From NCBI GenBank assembly GCA_942493275.1, contig OW818687.1:2451884-2515883 (forward strand): a stretch of DNA of 64,000 nt. Direction: 5' to 3'. Positions within the stretch are counted from its first letter, which is position 1, and each line of letters starts with the position of its first letter. The stretch comes from G942493275 sp942493275. GTDB taxonomy: Bacteria > Actinomycetota > Coriobacteriia > Anaerosomatales > PHET01. The translations under genes and the position numbers were made by a program. Below, piece by piece: positions 1-8,654 of this stretch. The notes below the pieces were generated by a model. That model searched no databases. It had not been told where the DNA came from and saw only the letters and a program-made list of their open reading frames with translations.

Positions 1-1151
1 AGGTCCCAGCGCGCCAGACGCCGGTCGATGGCAAAGCGCAGAAGCGGCGCCGCCTCCGAGATCAGCTTCCGCATGGCATCAGGCCCGTACCGCTCGGTGT
101 AATCGGCCGGGTCGAGACCGTCGGGTATGACCGCGACGTAGAGCTCCGTCCTCGATCTGCCGGCCTCGGGGGTCGCTGAGGCGTCGATGAACTCCACTGC
201 ACGATCCGCGGCCCGCATGCCCGCCTCGTCCCCATCGAAGAGGTAGACGATGCGCGTCGCGAATCTGCCGAGCAGTTTGGTGTGCTGGACCGTGAGCGCG
301 GTGCCAAGCGTGGCAACAGCGCTCGTGATCCCCGCGCGATGAAGCGCGATCACGTCCGTGTAACCCTCACAGACCACGGCGCCGCCGTCGCTGACGATCG
401 CCCCCTTCGCGCGCTCGATCGCGTAGAGGTTCTGCGACTTCTTGAAGATCGGCGTGTCGTTGGTGTTGAGGTACTTGGGTTCGCCTGCGCCTACGACACG
501 GCCGCCGAAGGCGATGACACGACCGGTGAGGTCGCGGATCGGGAACATCACGCGACCATAGAAGCGGTCCTTGAGCCGCCCGTCGTCGCCCTTGAGAGCG
601 AGGTTGGCCCCCACCATCTCGTCAGCCGAGAAGCCCTTCTCGGACAGGTGTTTGACCAGGGCGCCGCGACCCGGGGCGAACCCAAGCGTCCAATCCTTGG
701 CGACGTCGCTGCCGAACCCTCGCTTGGTGAGGTAGTCGCGCGCCTGAGCGGCGGAGGAGTCCCGGGAGCCGGTCAGCACCTTGTGGTAGTACTGCGCGGC
801 CTCATCACAGGCCGCGACGAGTCGCTCCTTGTGGCTGCGCGGGACGCCGCCCTCCTGCTCGTGGAGCTCGATGTTGGCGCGGTCAGCCAGAATGCGGACC
901 GAATCGGGGAACTCGACGTTCTCGGTACGCATCACGTAGCCAAAGACATCACCGCCGAGACCACAGCCGAAGCAGTGCCACAGCTGGGTGGCCGGGTCGA
1001 TCTTGAATGAGGGGGTCTTCTCTCCGTGAAAGGGGCAGTTTCCCCAGAACAGCCGACCCTTTTGCTTGAGCACAACGCGCTCGCTCACGACCGCGACGAG
1101 ATCGGTGGCATCACGGACTCTGGCTATGTCGTCATCCGATATGCGGCCCAT
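1..1151 (-). CDS. dnaG: DNA primase DnaG (3' end beyond window)
   Basis: Makes RNA primers at the replication fork. The visible 383 codons begin MGRISDDDIARV with ATG at 1151, preceded by a GAGAGGGGGA ribosome site. The N-terminal CHC2 zinc finger is complete: C39 and H42 (CPFH), then C60 and C63 (CFGC). It is followed by the primase core with conserved FGGR and the Toprim stretch VCEGYTDV and LFDGDEAG. The C-terminal DnaB-interacting domain lies off the window. The gene is separated from hppA by a hairpin at 1199-1230. A recO-glyQS-regulator-dnaG order is conserved in many Gram-positives, and rpoD commonly follows. The family call is certain; only the missing 3' end is unknown. Confidence 0.97.
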   Translation of the reverse strand, partial: MGRISDDDIARVRDATDLVAVVSERVVLKQKGRLFWGNCPFHGEKTPSFKIDPATQLWHCFGCGLGGDVFGYVMRTENVEFPDSVRILADRANIELHEQEGGVPRSHKERLVAACDEAAQYYHKVLTGSRDSSAAQARDYLTKRGFGSDVAKDWTLGFAPGRGALVKHLSEKGFSADEMVGANLALKGDDGRLKDRFYGRVMFPIRDLTGRVIAFGGRVVGAGEPKYLNTNDTPIFKKSQNLYAIERAKGAIVSDGGAVVCEGYTDVIALHRAGITSAVATLGTALTVQHTKLLGRFATRIVYLFDGDEAGMRAADRAVEFIDASATPEAGRSRTELYVAVIPDGLDPADYTERYGPDAMRKLISEAAPLLRFAIDRRLARWD

Positions 1152-1198
1152 GCGATCCCCCTCTCGTCACTCCATCGTATCGCGTGAGAAACGCGCGC

Positions 1199-1230
1199 GC
1201 TCCCGGGGACCTTGGAAGGCCCCCGGGAGC
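1199..1230 (-). terminator. Rho-independent terminator after hppA
   Basis: A perfect 10-bp stem (GCTCCCGGGG paired with CCCCCGGGAGC) encloses a 12-base loop that can itself form four more pairs. It starts 36 bases past the hppA stop. On the minus strand it is followed by only a short T-rich stretch (TTTCTC), so efficiency is uncertain. Confidence 0.7.
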
Positions 1231-1265
1231 GCTGGCGACACTACTCTGTGATCTGCACCTACGGC

Positions 1266-3434
1266 TTAGCCGTGGATCTGCAGGAAGAGCGGCACGAACA
1301 CGAGCGAGACGACGGTCATGAGCTTGATGAGGATGTTCATGGCCGGACCCGAAGTGTCCTTGAACGGATCGCCGACGGTGTCGCCGACGACAGCGGCGTG
1401 GTGGGCGTCAGAGCCCTTGCCGCCGTGAGCGCCACTCTCGATGTACTTCTTCGCGTTGTCCCACGCGCCACCCGCGTTGGCCATCATGATGGCCATGAGG
1501 AAGCCGGAGACGGTCGCGCCGGCGAGGAAGCCGCCGAGGATCTCGAGGTTCACGACGCCGATGAGGATCGGAACGGCCACGGCGAGGATACCGGGGACGA
1601 CCATCTCCTTGAGCGCGCCCTTGGTGGCGATGTCAACGCACTTGGCGTAGTCAGCCTTGACTCCCTCTTCACCTGCGAGCAGGCCGGGGATCTCCTTGAA
1701 CTGACGACGAACCTCGCCGATCATCGCGAACGCCGCGCGACCGACCGCGTTCATGGTCAGAGCCGCGAACAGGAACGGCAGCATGGCGCCGATGAACAGG
1801 CCCACGACGACGTAGGCATTCTCGAGCGACAGGTTCAGCACGATGCCGCCCGCAGCGATGGTCGTGCGGAAGGCAGTGAACAGCGCGAGGGCGGTCAGAC
1901 CGGCCGAGCCGATCGCGAAGCCCTTGGCGATCGCGGCGGTGGTGTTGCCCACCGAGTCGAGACCGTCGGTGATCTTGCGGATCGCGGGATCCATGTGCGC
2001 CATCTCCGCGATGCCGCCGGCGTTGTCGGCGACAGGACCGTAGGCGTCGACGCCGACGGTGATAGCGGTGATGGACAGCATGCCCAGCGCCGCAAGCGCG
2101 ATTCCGTAGATGCCGGAGGTGTCCGACCACGGCACGGCCAGGTTACCCATGTAGTACGAGCCGAAGATGCCCAGCGCGACGACGAGGATCGGACCGACCG
2201 TCGAGATCATGCCGACGCCGAGGCCGGAGATGATGTTGGTGGCCGGACCGGTCTCGGATGCCTTGGCGATGTCCTGGACCGGCTTGAAGTGATCCGAGCA
2301 GTAGTACTCGGTGATCTGCCCGATGGCGATACCTGCAGCCAGGCCGAGAACGACCGAGCCGAAGTACCACATACGCGACATGTCGCCGACGCCCGTGGCC
2401 CACAGATAGAACAGGCCGGCCATAGCAACGACCTCGATCGCGGCAGCCACGTACGTGCCGATGTTGAGCGCGACGTGAAGGTTGCCGCCCTCCTTTGCGC
2501 GAACCGCGAACAGACCGATGATCGAGGCGATGATGCCCAGACCGGCGATCAGCAGCGGCGTGACGATGCCATACATCAGGTCCTTGGGAGCGATCTCGAC
2601 GATCTTCTGGAGAGCGACCACGTCGCCGCCGACCTTCAGCAGCTGCAGCTTCTCGATGGTGATGCCGGCCCACAGCGAGAGAGCCAGAACCATCGGCGCG
2701 AGGATCGAGCCGACGTAGCTCTCGAAAAGGTCGGCACCCATGCCTGCGACGTCGCCGACGTTGTCGCCGACGTTGTCGGCGATGACTGCGGGGTTGCGAG
2801 GATCGTCCTCGGGGATACCGGCCTCAACCTTGCCCACGAGGTCGGCGCCGACGTCGGCAGCCTTCGTGTAGATGCCGCCGCCGACGCGTGCGAACAGCGC
2901 GATGGAGCTGGCGCCGAGCGCGAAGCCGTTGACGATGCCCTGATCGGCCACGGGATTCTCACCCATGATGATGAAGGCGATTGCCCACAGCGAGAGGCCC
3001 ATGAGGCCGAAGGATGCGACCGTGAGACCCATGGTGAGTCCCGAGCGGAACGCGACGTTGAGCGCCTTGGCGACACCGTTGGTGGCGGCCTGAGCGGTGC
3101 GCGTGTTCGCGCGGGTGGCCACGTACATGCCGACGTAGCCGGCAGCGGCCGACAGGAATCCGCCGGTCAGGAACGCCACGCCCGTAAGAGCACCGTTCTT
3201 GTAGTCGCCGCCCGCCGAGAATATCAAGGCGACGAACACGGCCGCGGCGAACACGTAAAGCACACGCCATTCGGCCTTGAGGAACGCCATGGCGCCCTCT
3301 TGCGTGGCCTTCGAGATCTCCTGCATCTTCTCGTTACCGGGATCCTGCTTCAGGACCCAAGTTCCGAGGAATGCGGCGACCGCAAGTCCGATAACCGCGC
3401 TAAGCGGCGCGATCCAGGCTACTGCCCCAGTCAT
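1266..3434 (-). CDS. hppA: Membrane-bound ion-pumping pyrophosphatase, K+-dependent type
   Basis: Hydrolyses cytoplasmic pyrophosphate and pumps H+ or Na+ across the membrane. The 722-residue product is a multi-spanning protein of normal length. It carries the substrate loop GGGIYTKAADVGADLVGKVE, then DDPRNPAVIADNVGDNVGD. The K+-dependence determinant reads GNTTAAIAKG: alanine occupies the position where K+-independent enzymes have lysine (GNTTKA), so potassium dependence is inferred. H+ versus Na+ specificity cannot be decided by eye. The ATG at 3434 follows AAGGGAGAGGGTGC; an in-frame upstream start at 3455 lacks this spacing. It should recover energy from pyrophosphate made by biosynthesis and complements ppdK nearby. 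Confidence 0.97.
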   Translation of the reverse strand: MTGAVAWIAPLSAVIGLAVAAFLGTWVLKQDPGNEKMQEISKATQEGAMAFLKAEWRVLYVFAAAVFVALIFSAGGDYKNGALTGVAFLTGGFLSAAAGYVGMYVATRANTRTAQAATNGVAKALNVAFRSGLTMGLTVASFGLMGLSLWAIAFIIMGENPVADQGIVNGFALGASSIALFARVGGGIYTKAADVGADLVGKVEAGIPEDDPRNPAVIADNVGDNVGDVAGMGADLFESYVGSILAPMVLALSLWAGITIEKLQLLKVGGDVVALQKIVEIAPKDLMYGIVTPLLIAGLGIIASIIGLFAVRAKEGGNLHVALNIGTYVAAAIEVVAMAGLFYLWATGVGDMSRMWYFGSVVLGLAAGIAIGQITEYYCSDHFKPVQDIAKASETGPATNIISGLGVGMISTVGPILVVALGIFGSYYMGNLAVPWSDTSGIYGIALAALGMLSITAITVGVDAYGPVADNAGGIAEMAHMDPAIRKITDGLDSVGNTTAAIAKGFAIGSAGLTALALFTAFRTTIAAGGIVLNLSLENAYVVVGLFIGAMLPFLFAALTMNAVGRAAFAMIGEVRRQFKEIPGLLAGEEGVKADYAKCVDIATKGALKEMVVPGILAVAVPILIGVVNLEILGGFLAGATVSGFLMAIMMANAGGAWDNAKKYIESGAHGGKGSDAHHAAVVGDTVGDPFKDTSGPAMNILIKLMTVVSLVFVPLFLQIHG

Positions 3435-3461
3435 GCACCCTCTCCCTTCGTACACACATGC

Positions 3462-3490
3462 TTACGTAACGTCGTACAGGATGCACGACG
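3462..3490. repeat. Palindromes in the hppA leader
   Basis: Just upstream of hppA lie the 8-base palindrome TTACGTAA (3462-3469) and an inverted repeat CGTCGT/ACGACG (3470-3475 and 3485-3490). They could be an operator or a short leader hairpin. No clear -35/-10 pair was found with them, so function is open. Confidence 0.35.
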
Positions 3491-3560
3491 AACTACCCAA
3501 ACAGGAACGAACCCCTCCCACGGGCTTCGGCGTATAAGTATCGCATAGGAAACGCGCCGT

Positions 3561-4604
3561 TCATACAAGCCACTTCTTGGGAACGAACAGCCTCTCGAAC
3601 TCACGAATCGCGTACCTGTCCGTCATGCCGGCGACGTAGTCGACCACGCACTGAACAAGCTCACCTTCGTTCGCCGGCTGGAACTCGGCCGGCATCTCCT
3701 GCGGTTCGTTCAGGTAGTGATTCACGAGCATCTGCACGAGCCCGTGTGCGCGCGGTTCCTCCGCCTTTGCCCGGTCCGACAGGTACACCTCATCGAACAG
3801 GAATGCCCGCAGCTCCATCATGGCGTTCCATACCGGCTCCGACATGGCGATCTTGTCCGAGACAGCCGACGTCCTGATCAGGTCGGTGACCATGGCGGTG
3901 ATCCGCGTCCCGTGACGATCTCCCAGGACGGCGACCGGGCCGGTCGGCAGGTCCCGATCGCTCAGCACACCCGCGCGAATCGCGTCGTCAATGTCGTGGT
4001 TCACATACGCGATTCGATCAGCGATGCGGACGATCTGGCCTTCCAGCGTCTCGGGTACGTGAGCGCCGGTGTGACCGAAGATGCCGTCCCTGACCTCCCA
4101 CGTGAGATTGAGACCTTTGCCGTCGTACTCCAGGTGCTCGACGATGCGCAGTGACTGCCGGTTGTGCTCGTAGTTCGCTGGCGCGCCGGGATGTTTCGCG
4201 GCAACCTCGGCGAGAATCTCGGACAGCGCCGTCTCGCCCGTGTGGCCGAAAGGCGTGTGTCCAAGGTCGTGCCCCAGCGCGACGGCCTCGGTGAGATCCT
4301 CGTTGAGCCTCAATGCCCTGGCGATGGAACGCGATATCTGTGAGACCTCAAGAGTGTGCGTGAGACGCGTGCGGTAGTGATCACCCTCAGGCGACAAGAA
4401 CACCTGTGTCTTGTGCGACAGGCGCCGGAACGCCTTGGAGTGGATGATGCGGTCGCGGTCGCGCTGGAAGTCAGTGCGGTACGGGTCCGGTGTGGCCGGA
4501 CGCTCGCGTCCCCGTGACTCAGCGGCCTTCGCGGCTCGGACGGCAAGGCGCTCGTACTCCGCGGCCTCCGCTGACTCTCTGTTCATCACGTGCTCGAACT
4601 CCAC
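3561..4604 (-). CDS. dgt: dGTP triphosphohydrolase-like HD protein (Dgt family)
   Basis: Belongs to the dNTP triphosphohydrolase family, which splits dNTPs to nucleoside and triphosphate and so trims the dNTP pool. Near the N-terminus it has the family hallmark DFQRDRDRIIHSKAFRRL and then an HD motif, GHDLGHTPFGHTGE, whose His/Asp residues bind the catalytic metal. The product is about 347 residues, usual for the short Dgt-like class. Start choice: GTG at 4604 has AGGTGG six bases upstream. An ATG six codons later (4586) is possible but its spacing is poorer. It lies 20 bases after a small membrane protein and 126 bases before hppA. Exact substrate is not predictable from sequence. Confidence 0.93.
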   Translation of the reverse strand: MEFEHVMNRESAEAAEYERLAVRAAKAAESRGRERPATPDPYRTDFQRDRDRIIHSKAFRRLSHKTQVFLSPEGDHYRTRLTHTLEVSQISRSIARALRLNEDLTEAVALGHDLGHTPFGHTGETALSEILAEVAAKHPGAPANYEHNRQSLRIVEHLEYDGKGLNLTWEVRDGIFGHTGAHVPETLEGQIVRIADRIAYVNHDIDDAIRAGVLSDRDLPTGPVAVLGDRHGTRITAMVTDLIRTSAVSDKIAMSEPVWNAMMELRAFLFDEVYLSDRAKAEEPRAHGLVQMLVNHYLNEPQEMPAEFQPANEGELVQCVVDYVAGMTDRYAIREFERLFVPKKWLV

Positions 4605-4623
4605 CCTCGCCCACCTACTCGCA

Positions 4624-4968
4624 TCAGACGCCGGTACCAAATGCCAGGAACGCAGTCCAGCCGAGACAGCCAAGCATGCCCACTATCGCGGCACTCAGCC
4701 ACGGTCGGATCCATCCCATCCCGCGTGCCATAAGCACGCCCAGCGCTGCACCCGAGAAGGCCGCGGTGGCAATGATGAGCGCCGACGTACCCGGCTCGGA
4801 GACTCCGTCGATCCCGTTGGGAAGCAGAAGGTAGGCGATCACCATCCCCGAGCCGCCGAGAGCCAGTGCGCTGCCAATGAGCCAATCGACCGAGAAGGAA
4901 CGCGCGCGTCGAGAGCGACCGCTGATGAGCGGCGAGCGTGGCTCGGTCCAGAGCTTGGTGCCCCTCAT
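4624..4968 (-). CDS. Small three-helix membrane protein, unknown function
   Basis: Not a family I recognise. The 114-residue product has a basic N-terminal tail (about residues 1-28) and three hydrophobic segments: WLIGSALALGGSGMVIAYLL, ALIIATAAFSGAALGVLMA and WLSAAIVGMLGCLGWTAFLA. This predicts an integral membrane protein. The ATG at 4968 has GGGGAG at good spacing, just after the ppdK terminator hairpin. It precedes dgt by about 20 bases, so the two are probably co-transcribed. There is no catalytic signature. The clean ribosome site and the protein-like hydrophobicity pattern argue that it is real. Confidence 0.7.
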   Translation of the reverse strand: MRGTKLWTEPRSPLISGRSRRARSFSVDWLIGSALALGGSGMVIAYLLLPNGIDGVSEPGTSALIIATAAFSGAALGVLMARGMGWIRPWLSAAIVGMLGCLGWTAFLAFGTGV

Positions 4969-4988
4969 TCACGCACTCCCCATGTAAA

Positions 4989-5016
4989 CGGGGCCCGGGC
5001 ATGCGCCCGGGCCCCG
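4989..5016 (-). terminator. Hairpin terminator after ppdK
   Basis: A 12-bp perfect GC stem (CGGGGCCCGGGC / GCCCGGGCCCCG) with a 4-base loop starts eight bases past the ppdK stop and is followed on the minus strand by TTTACAT. The U-tract is weak, so partial readthrough into the next gene is likely. Confidence 0.75.
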
Positions 5017-5023
5017 TCGGGCT

Positions 5024-7747
5024 CTACCTGTTGTCGGAGCCGTTGGCCCCTTCAGTGAGCTTCGCCTGAGCTGCCGCGAGTCTCGCGAGCGGGATCCGGT
5101 ACGGCGAACACGACACGTAGTCGAGGCCGATCCCGAAGAACACCTTCACACTCTCGGGGTCGCCCCCGTGCTCGCCGCATACGCCGAGCTTGATCTTGGG
5201 ATTGACCGAGCGACCGCCTTCACACCCCATGGCAACGACCTTGGCGACACCCTCGTCGATAGTCTCGAAGGGGTTGCGCGACATGACCTTGCGCTCGAGA
5301 TAGCGCGGCAGGAACTTCGACTCGATGTCGTCACGCGAGAAGCCGAACGTCGTCTGCGTCAGGTCGTTGGTACCGAAGCTGAAGAAGTCGGCGACTTCAC
5401 CGATCTTGTCGGCCATAACGGCTGCGCGAGGAAGTTCGATCATCGTGCCGATCGGGATATCGATCTCAACGCCGCGCTCCGCAATCACCTCGGCGATAAC
5501 CTGCTCGGCCTCGGTACGAAGGGTCTCCAGCTCCGCCTTGAGCGACACGAGCGGAATCATGATCTCGGGGCGCGGGTCCTTGCCGGCCTTCTTCAAGTCG
5601 CAGGCGGCGCGAGTGATCGCGCGGACCTGCATCGCATAGAGCTCGGGGAACATGATGCCGAGACGGCAACCCCGGAGTCCGAGCATCGGGTTCATCTCAG
5701 CCATGGAGTCGATGTGAGCGAGCAGCTTGCGCTTCTCGGCGAGTTCCTGGGCGTTGAGCGAACCGGTGCACTCGCCCCTGACGATCTCGACTTCGAGTTC
5801 ACGCGGCGAGTCGAGGAACTCGTGCAGCGGCGGATCGAGCAGGCGAACCGTGACCGGCAGCCCGTCCATGGCCTCGAAGATGCCGAGGAAGTCGCCGGTC
5901 TGCTCCTCGAGCAGGTGCTCGAGCGCCTTGTCACGCTCTTCCTGGCGGTCGGCGAGGATGAAGCTCTGAAGCATCGCCTTGCGGACCTCGCCGAGGAACA
6001 TGTGCTCGGTGCGGCACAGTCCGATACCGGCAGCGCCGAACTTGCGACCGAGAGCCGCGTCGTCGGGCGTGTCGGCGTTCGCGCGAACGCCGGTGGTGCG
6101 GAACTCATCCGCCCACGACAGGATCGTGTCGAAGTCACCCGAGACTTCGGGCTCGACGAGCGAGACGGCTCCGAGCACGACGATGCCGGTCGTGCCGTCG
6201 ATCGAGATGATGTCACCCTCGTTGAGCACGACATCGCTTCCGGAGATGAGCGCCTGCTTCTTCTCGGCGTCGATCTTGAGCTTCTCGGCACCGCAGACGC
6301 ACGGCTTGCCCATGCCGCGGGCGACGACCGCCGCGTGGCTGGTCTTGCCGCCGTGCGACGTGAGGATGCCCTGAGCGGCGATCATGCCGTGCAGGTCGTC
6401 GGGCGTGGTCTCCCAGCGGACCAGGATGACCTTGCGGCCCTCCGCGGCAGCCTCTTCCGCGGCGTCCGCCGAGAAGATGACCTCGCCGACGGCAGCGCCG
6501 GGCGAGGCGTTCAGGCCCTTGGCGACCACGTCATAGTTTGCTGTCGAGTCGAACTGCGGGTGGAGGAGCTGATCGAGCTGCGCGGGATCGATGCGCAGGA
6601 CGGCCTCCTCGCGGGTGATGAGACCCTCGGCGACCATGTCGACCGCGACCTTGAGCGCGGCGCGCGCGGTGCGCTTACCGACACGGGTCTGCAGCATCCA
6701 CAGCTTGCCCTGCTCGATCGTGAACTCGATGTCGCACATGTCGCGATAGTGCTTCTCGAGGATGTCGAAGACCTTGTAGAGCTCGGCGCCGGCCTCCGGG
6801 AGAACCTTCTGGAGGTCTGCGAGCTGCTCGGTCACGCGGATGCCCGCGACGACGTCCTCGCCCTGAGCGTTGGTGAGGAAGTCGCCGTAGTACTCGTTGG
6901 TGCCGTCAGCCGGATTGCGGGTGAAGGCAACGCCGGTGGCCGAGGTCTCGCCCTTGTTGCCGAAGACCATCGACTGGACGTTGACCGCTGTACCCAGATC
7001 GTCAGCGATCTTCTCCATGCGGCGATAGTCGATCGCACGACGGTTGTTCCAGCTCTTGAAAACCGCCTCGATGGCGAGGTGCAGCTGGAGACCGACCTCC
7101 TGCGGGAACACGACCTTGCCGTCCACGGCAAGCTGCGGATACTCCGCTGCCGAGACGTGCTCGGCGACGACGTTCTTGAAGATGCCGACGAGCTCGCGCA
7201 TGTCCTCTGCGGACAGGTCGGTGTCGCTCGCGACGCCTCGATCGAGCTTCATCTTGGTGATGGCGTTCTCGAACAGATCGCCTTCGGCGTCGAGAACTAC
7301 CTTGGAGAACATCTGAATGAAGCGACGGTAGCTGTCCCACGCGAAGCGCTCGTTGCCCGTCTGGGCGATGAGACCCTGAACCGACGTGTCGTTGAGACCG
7401 AGGTTCAAGACGGTGTCCATCATGCCCGGCATCGAGAACGGCGAGCCGGAGCGCACCGACACGAGCAGCGGGTCACTGTCGTCACCAAGCCGCTTGCCCA
7501 TCTTGGCCTCAAGTGCCGCGACGTGCTCGGCGATCTCCTCGGACAGACCAGCCGGGAAGCCGGGCGGCGTCGAGTTGTAGTACTCCATGCATGCCTGGCA
7601 GGTGATCGTGAAGCCGGGCGGTACGGGCAGGCCCATATTTGCCATCTCGGCGAGGTTCGCACCCTTGCCGCCGAGAATGAACTTCATATCCCTGTTGCCC
7701 TCGGTACTCTCGCCACCGAAGGCGTACACACGCTTAGCTTCCGCCAA
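5024..7747 (-). CDS. ppdK: Pyruvate, phosphate dikinase
   Basis: Interconverts pyruvate + ATP + Pi with phosphoenolpyruvate + AMP + PPi. The 907-residue length is typical. The order is an N-terminal ATP-grasp nucleotide domain (GGKGANLAEM), a central swivelling phosphohistidine domain with HGGKTSHAAVVARGMGKPC, and a C-terminal PEP/pyruvate barrel ending in GVCGEHGGD. The threonine two residues before the catalytic histidine (TSH) is the known control site of the PPDK regulatory protein, encoded directly upstream. The start is a TTG at 7747 behind AAAGGGAGAGGGAG. In anaerobes the enzyme can run toward PEP or, with PPi, toward ATP; hppA downstream uses the same PPi pool. Confidence 0.98.
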   Translation of the reverse strand: MAEAKRVYAFGGESTEGNRDMKFILGGKGANLAEMANMGLPVPPGFTITCQACMEYYNSTPPGFPAGLSEEIAEHVAALEAKMGKRLGDDSDPLLVSVRSGSPFSMPGMMDTVLNLGLNDTSVQGLIAQTGNERFAWDSYRRFIQMFSKVVLDAEGDLFENAITKMKLDRGVASDTDLSAEDMRELVGIFKNVVAEHVSAAEYPQLAVDGKVVFPQEVGLQLHLAIEAVFKSWNNRRAIDYRRMEKIADDLGTAVNVQSMVFGNKGETSATGVAFTRNPADGTNEYYGDFLTNAQGEDVVAGIRVTEQLADLQKVLPEAGAELYKVFDILEKHYRDMCDIEFTIEQGKLWMLQTRVGKRTARAALKVAVDMVAEGLITREEAVLRIDPAQLDQLLHPQFDSTANYDVVAKGLNASPGAAVGEVIFSADAAEEAAAEGRKVILVRWETTPDDLHGMIAAQGILTSHGGKTSHAAVVARGMGKPCVCGAEKLKIDAEKKQALISGSDVVLNEGDIISIDGTTGIVVLGAVSLVEPEVSGDFDTILSWADEFRTTGVRANADTPDDAALGRKFGAAGIGLCRTEHMFLGEVRKAMLQSFILADRQEERDKALEHLLEEQTGDFLGIFEAMDGLPVTVRLLDPPLHEFLDSPRELEVEIVRGECTGSLNAQELAEKRKLLAHIDSMAEMNPMLGLRGCRLGIMFPELYAMQVRAITRAACDLKKAGKDPRPEIMIPLVSLKAELETLRTEAEQVIAEVIAERGVEIDIPIGTMIELPRAAVMADKIGEVADFFSFGTNDLTQTTFGFSRDDIESKFLPRYLERKVMSRNPFETIDEGVAKVVAMGCEGGRSVNPKIKLGVCGEHGGDPESVKVFFGIGLDYVSCSPYRIPLARLAAAQAKLTEGANGSDNR

Positions 7748-7831
7748 CTCCCTCTCCCTTTCTTGCGGGGACCCTGGTTCCGTGAATCATAGCGTACCTG
7801 TGAGGCCGCGCTACTCCTTGATGGCGAGCGG

Positions 7832-8650
7832 TCAGTCCTGTGTGGACAGCCCGCCCTGCAGATGCCTGATGATCTCCTGCGCCGACTCCTCGACGGCCCT
7901 GTTGTCCGTGCGGACCACCAGGCAGCCGATCTTGCGCATGAGCGCGCGAGCCTCCTCGAGTTCCTGCTCGATCTCCTCGAACTCGGCATAACCGCGAACC
8001 CAGGTCCCGAGCTCCTTCATACGCTCGGTCCGGATGTCGACCAGCACCTCCGGGCTCGTGACGAGCCCAAACACCTTGCGGGGGTCGACGTCGAAGATCT
8101 CGTCAGGAGGCGCCACCCCCTTCGCAAGCGGGATGTTGGCGACGCGGTAGCCCTTGAAGGCGAGGTACATCGAAAGCGGTGTCTTGCTCGTGCGAGAGAC
8201 GCCGATAAGAACGACGTCGGCATCCACGTAGCCTTCCGGGTTGCGTCCGTCGTCGTGCTTGACCGCGAACTCCATTGCCTCGATGCGGTCGAAGTACAGC
8301 TCGTCGGTCCGCCTGACGACTCCAGCCTCCGAGATCGACGACAATCCCGTCACACTCGAAAGAAGCCTGACGGCCGGGCCGAGTAGGTCCACGCCATTGA
8401 TTCCCTCGGCGCACAAACGCTCCATCTCCGCAAGCAAGTCGACCTCGACCAGCGTGTAGAGAAAGAGGCAGTCTTCGCCGCAGTGCGAGTGCACCATGTC
8501 CTGCAGCTGCGCCGGAGTGGTGATCTTGGGCAGCCGCTCGATCCGGAACGCTCCCGGTGTGAACTGCGATATGGCAGCGCGAGCCACGGCCTCGGCGGTC
8601 TCGCCGAGCGAATCCGACAGCACGTGGACCGTCACGACCTCATGAGTCAC
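7832..8650 (-). CDS. yqfL: PPDK regulatory protein (DUF299 kinase/phosphorylase)
   Basis: Bifunctional regulator: it phosphorylates the control threonine of PPDK using ADP, inactivating the enzyme, and removes that phosphate by Pi-dependent phosphorolysis. The 272-residue product has the DUF299 N-terminus VHVLSDSLGETAEAVARA and the P-loop GVSRTSKTPLSMYLA near residue 155. It then has NIPLAKG, all family-typical. The start is a GTG at 8650, four bases after the glyS stop, implying translational coupling. Its position immediately before ppdK (84-base gap) makes PPDK rather than PEP synthase the target; this is inference from context supported by the family. Confidence 0.95.
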   Translation of the reverse strand: MTHEVVTVHVLSDSLGETAEAVARAAISQFTPGAFRIERLPKITTPAQLQDMVHSHCGEDCLFLYTLVEVDLLAEMERLCAEGINGVDLLGPAVRLLSSVTGLSSISEAGVVRRTDELYFDRIEAMEFAVKHDDGRNPEGYVDADVVLIGVSRTSKTPLSMYLAFKGYRVANIPLAKGVAPPDEIFDVDPRKVFGLVTSPEVLVDIRTERMKELGTWVRGYAEFEEIEQELEEARALMRKIGCLVVRTDNRAVEESAQEIIRHLQGGLSTQD

Positions 8651-8654
8651 GGCG

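Noticed and set aside
1212..3548. 778-codon open frame on the plus strand
   Set aside because: Lies antisense to hppA, is extremely rich in Asp/Arg/His/Gly, has no domain or ribosome site, and reflects the codon bias of the real gene opposite.
5168..7792. 874-codon open frame on the plus strand
   Set aside because: Antisense mirror of ppdK with Asp/Arg/Leu-rich composition and no recognisable motif.
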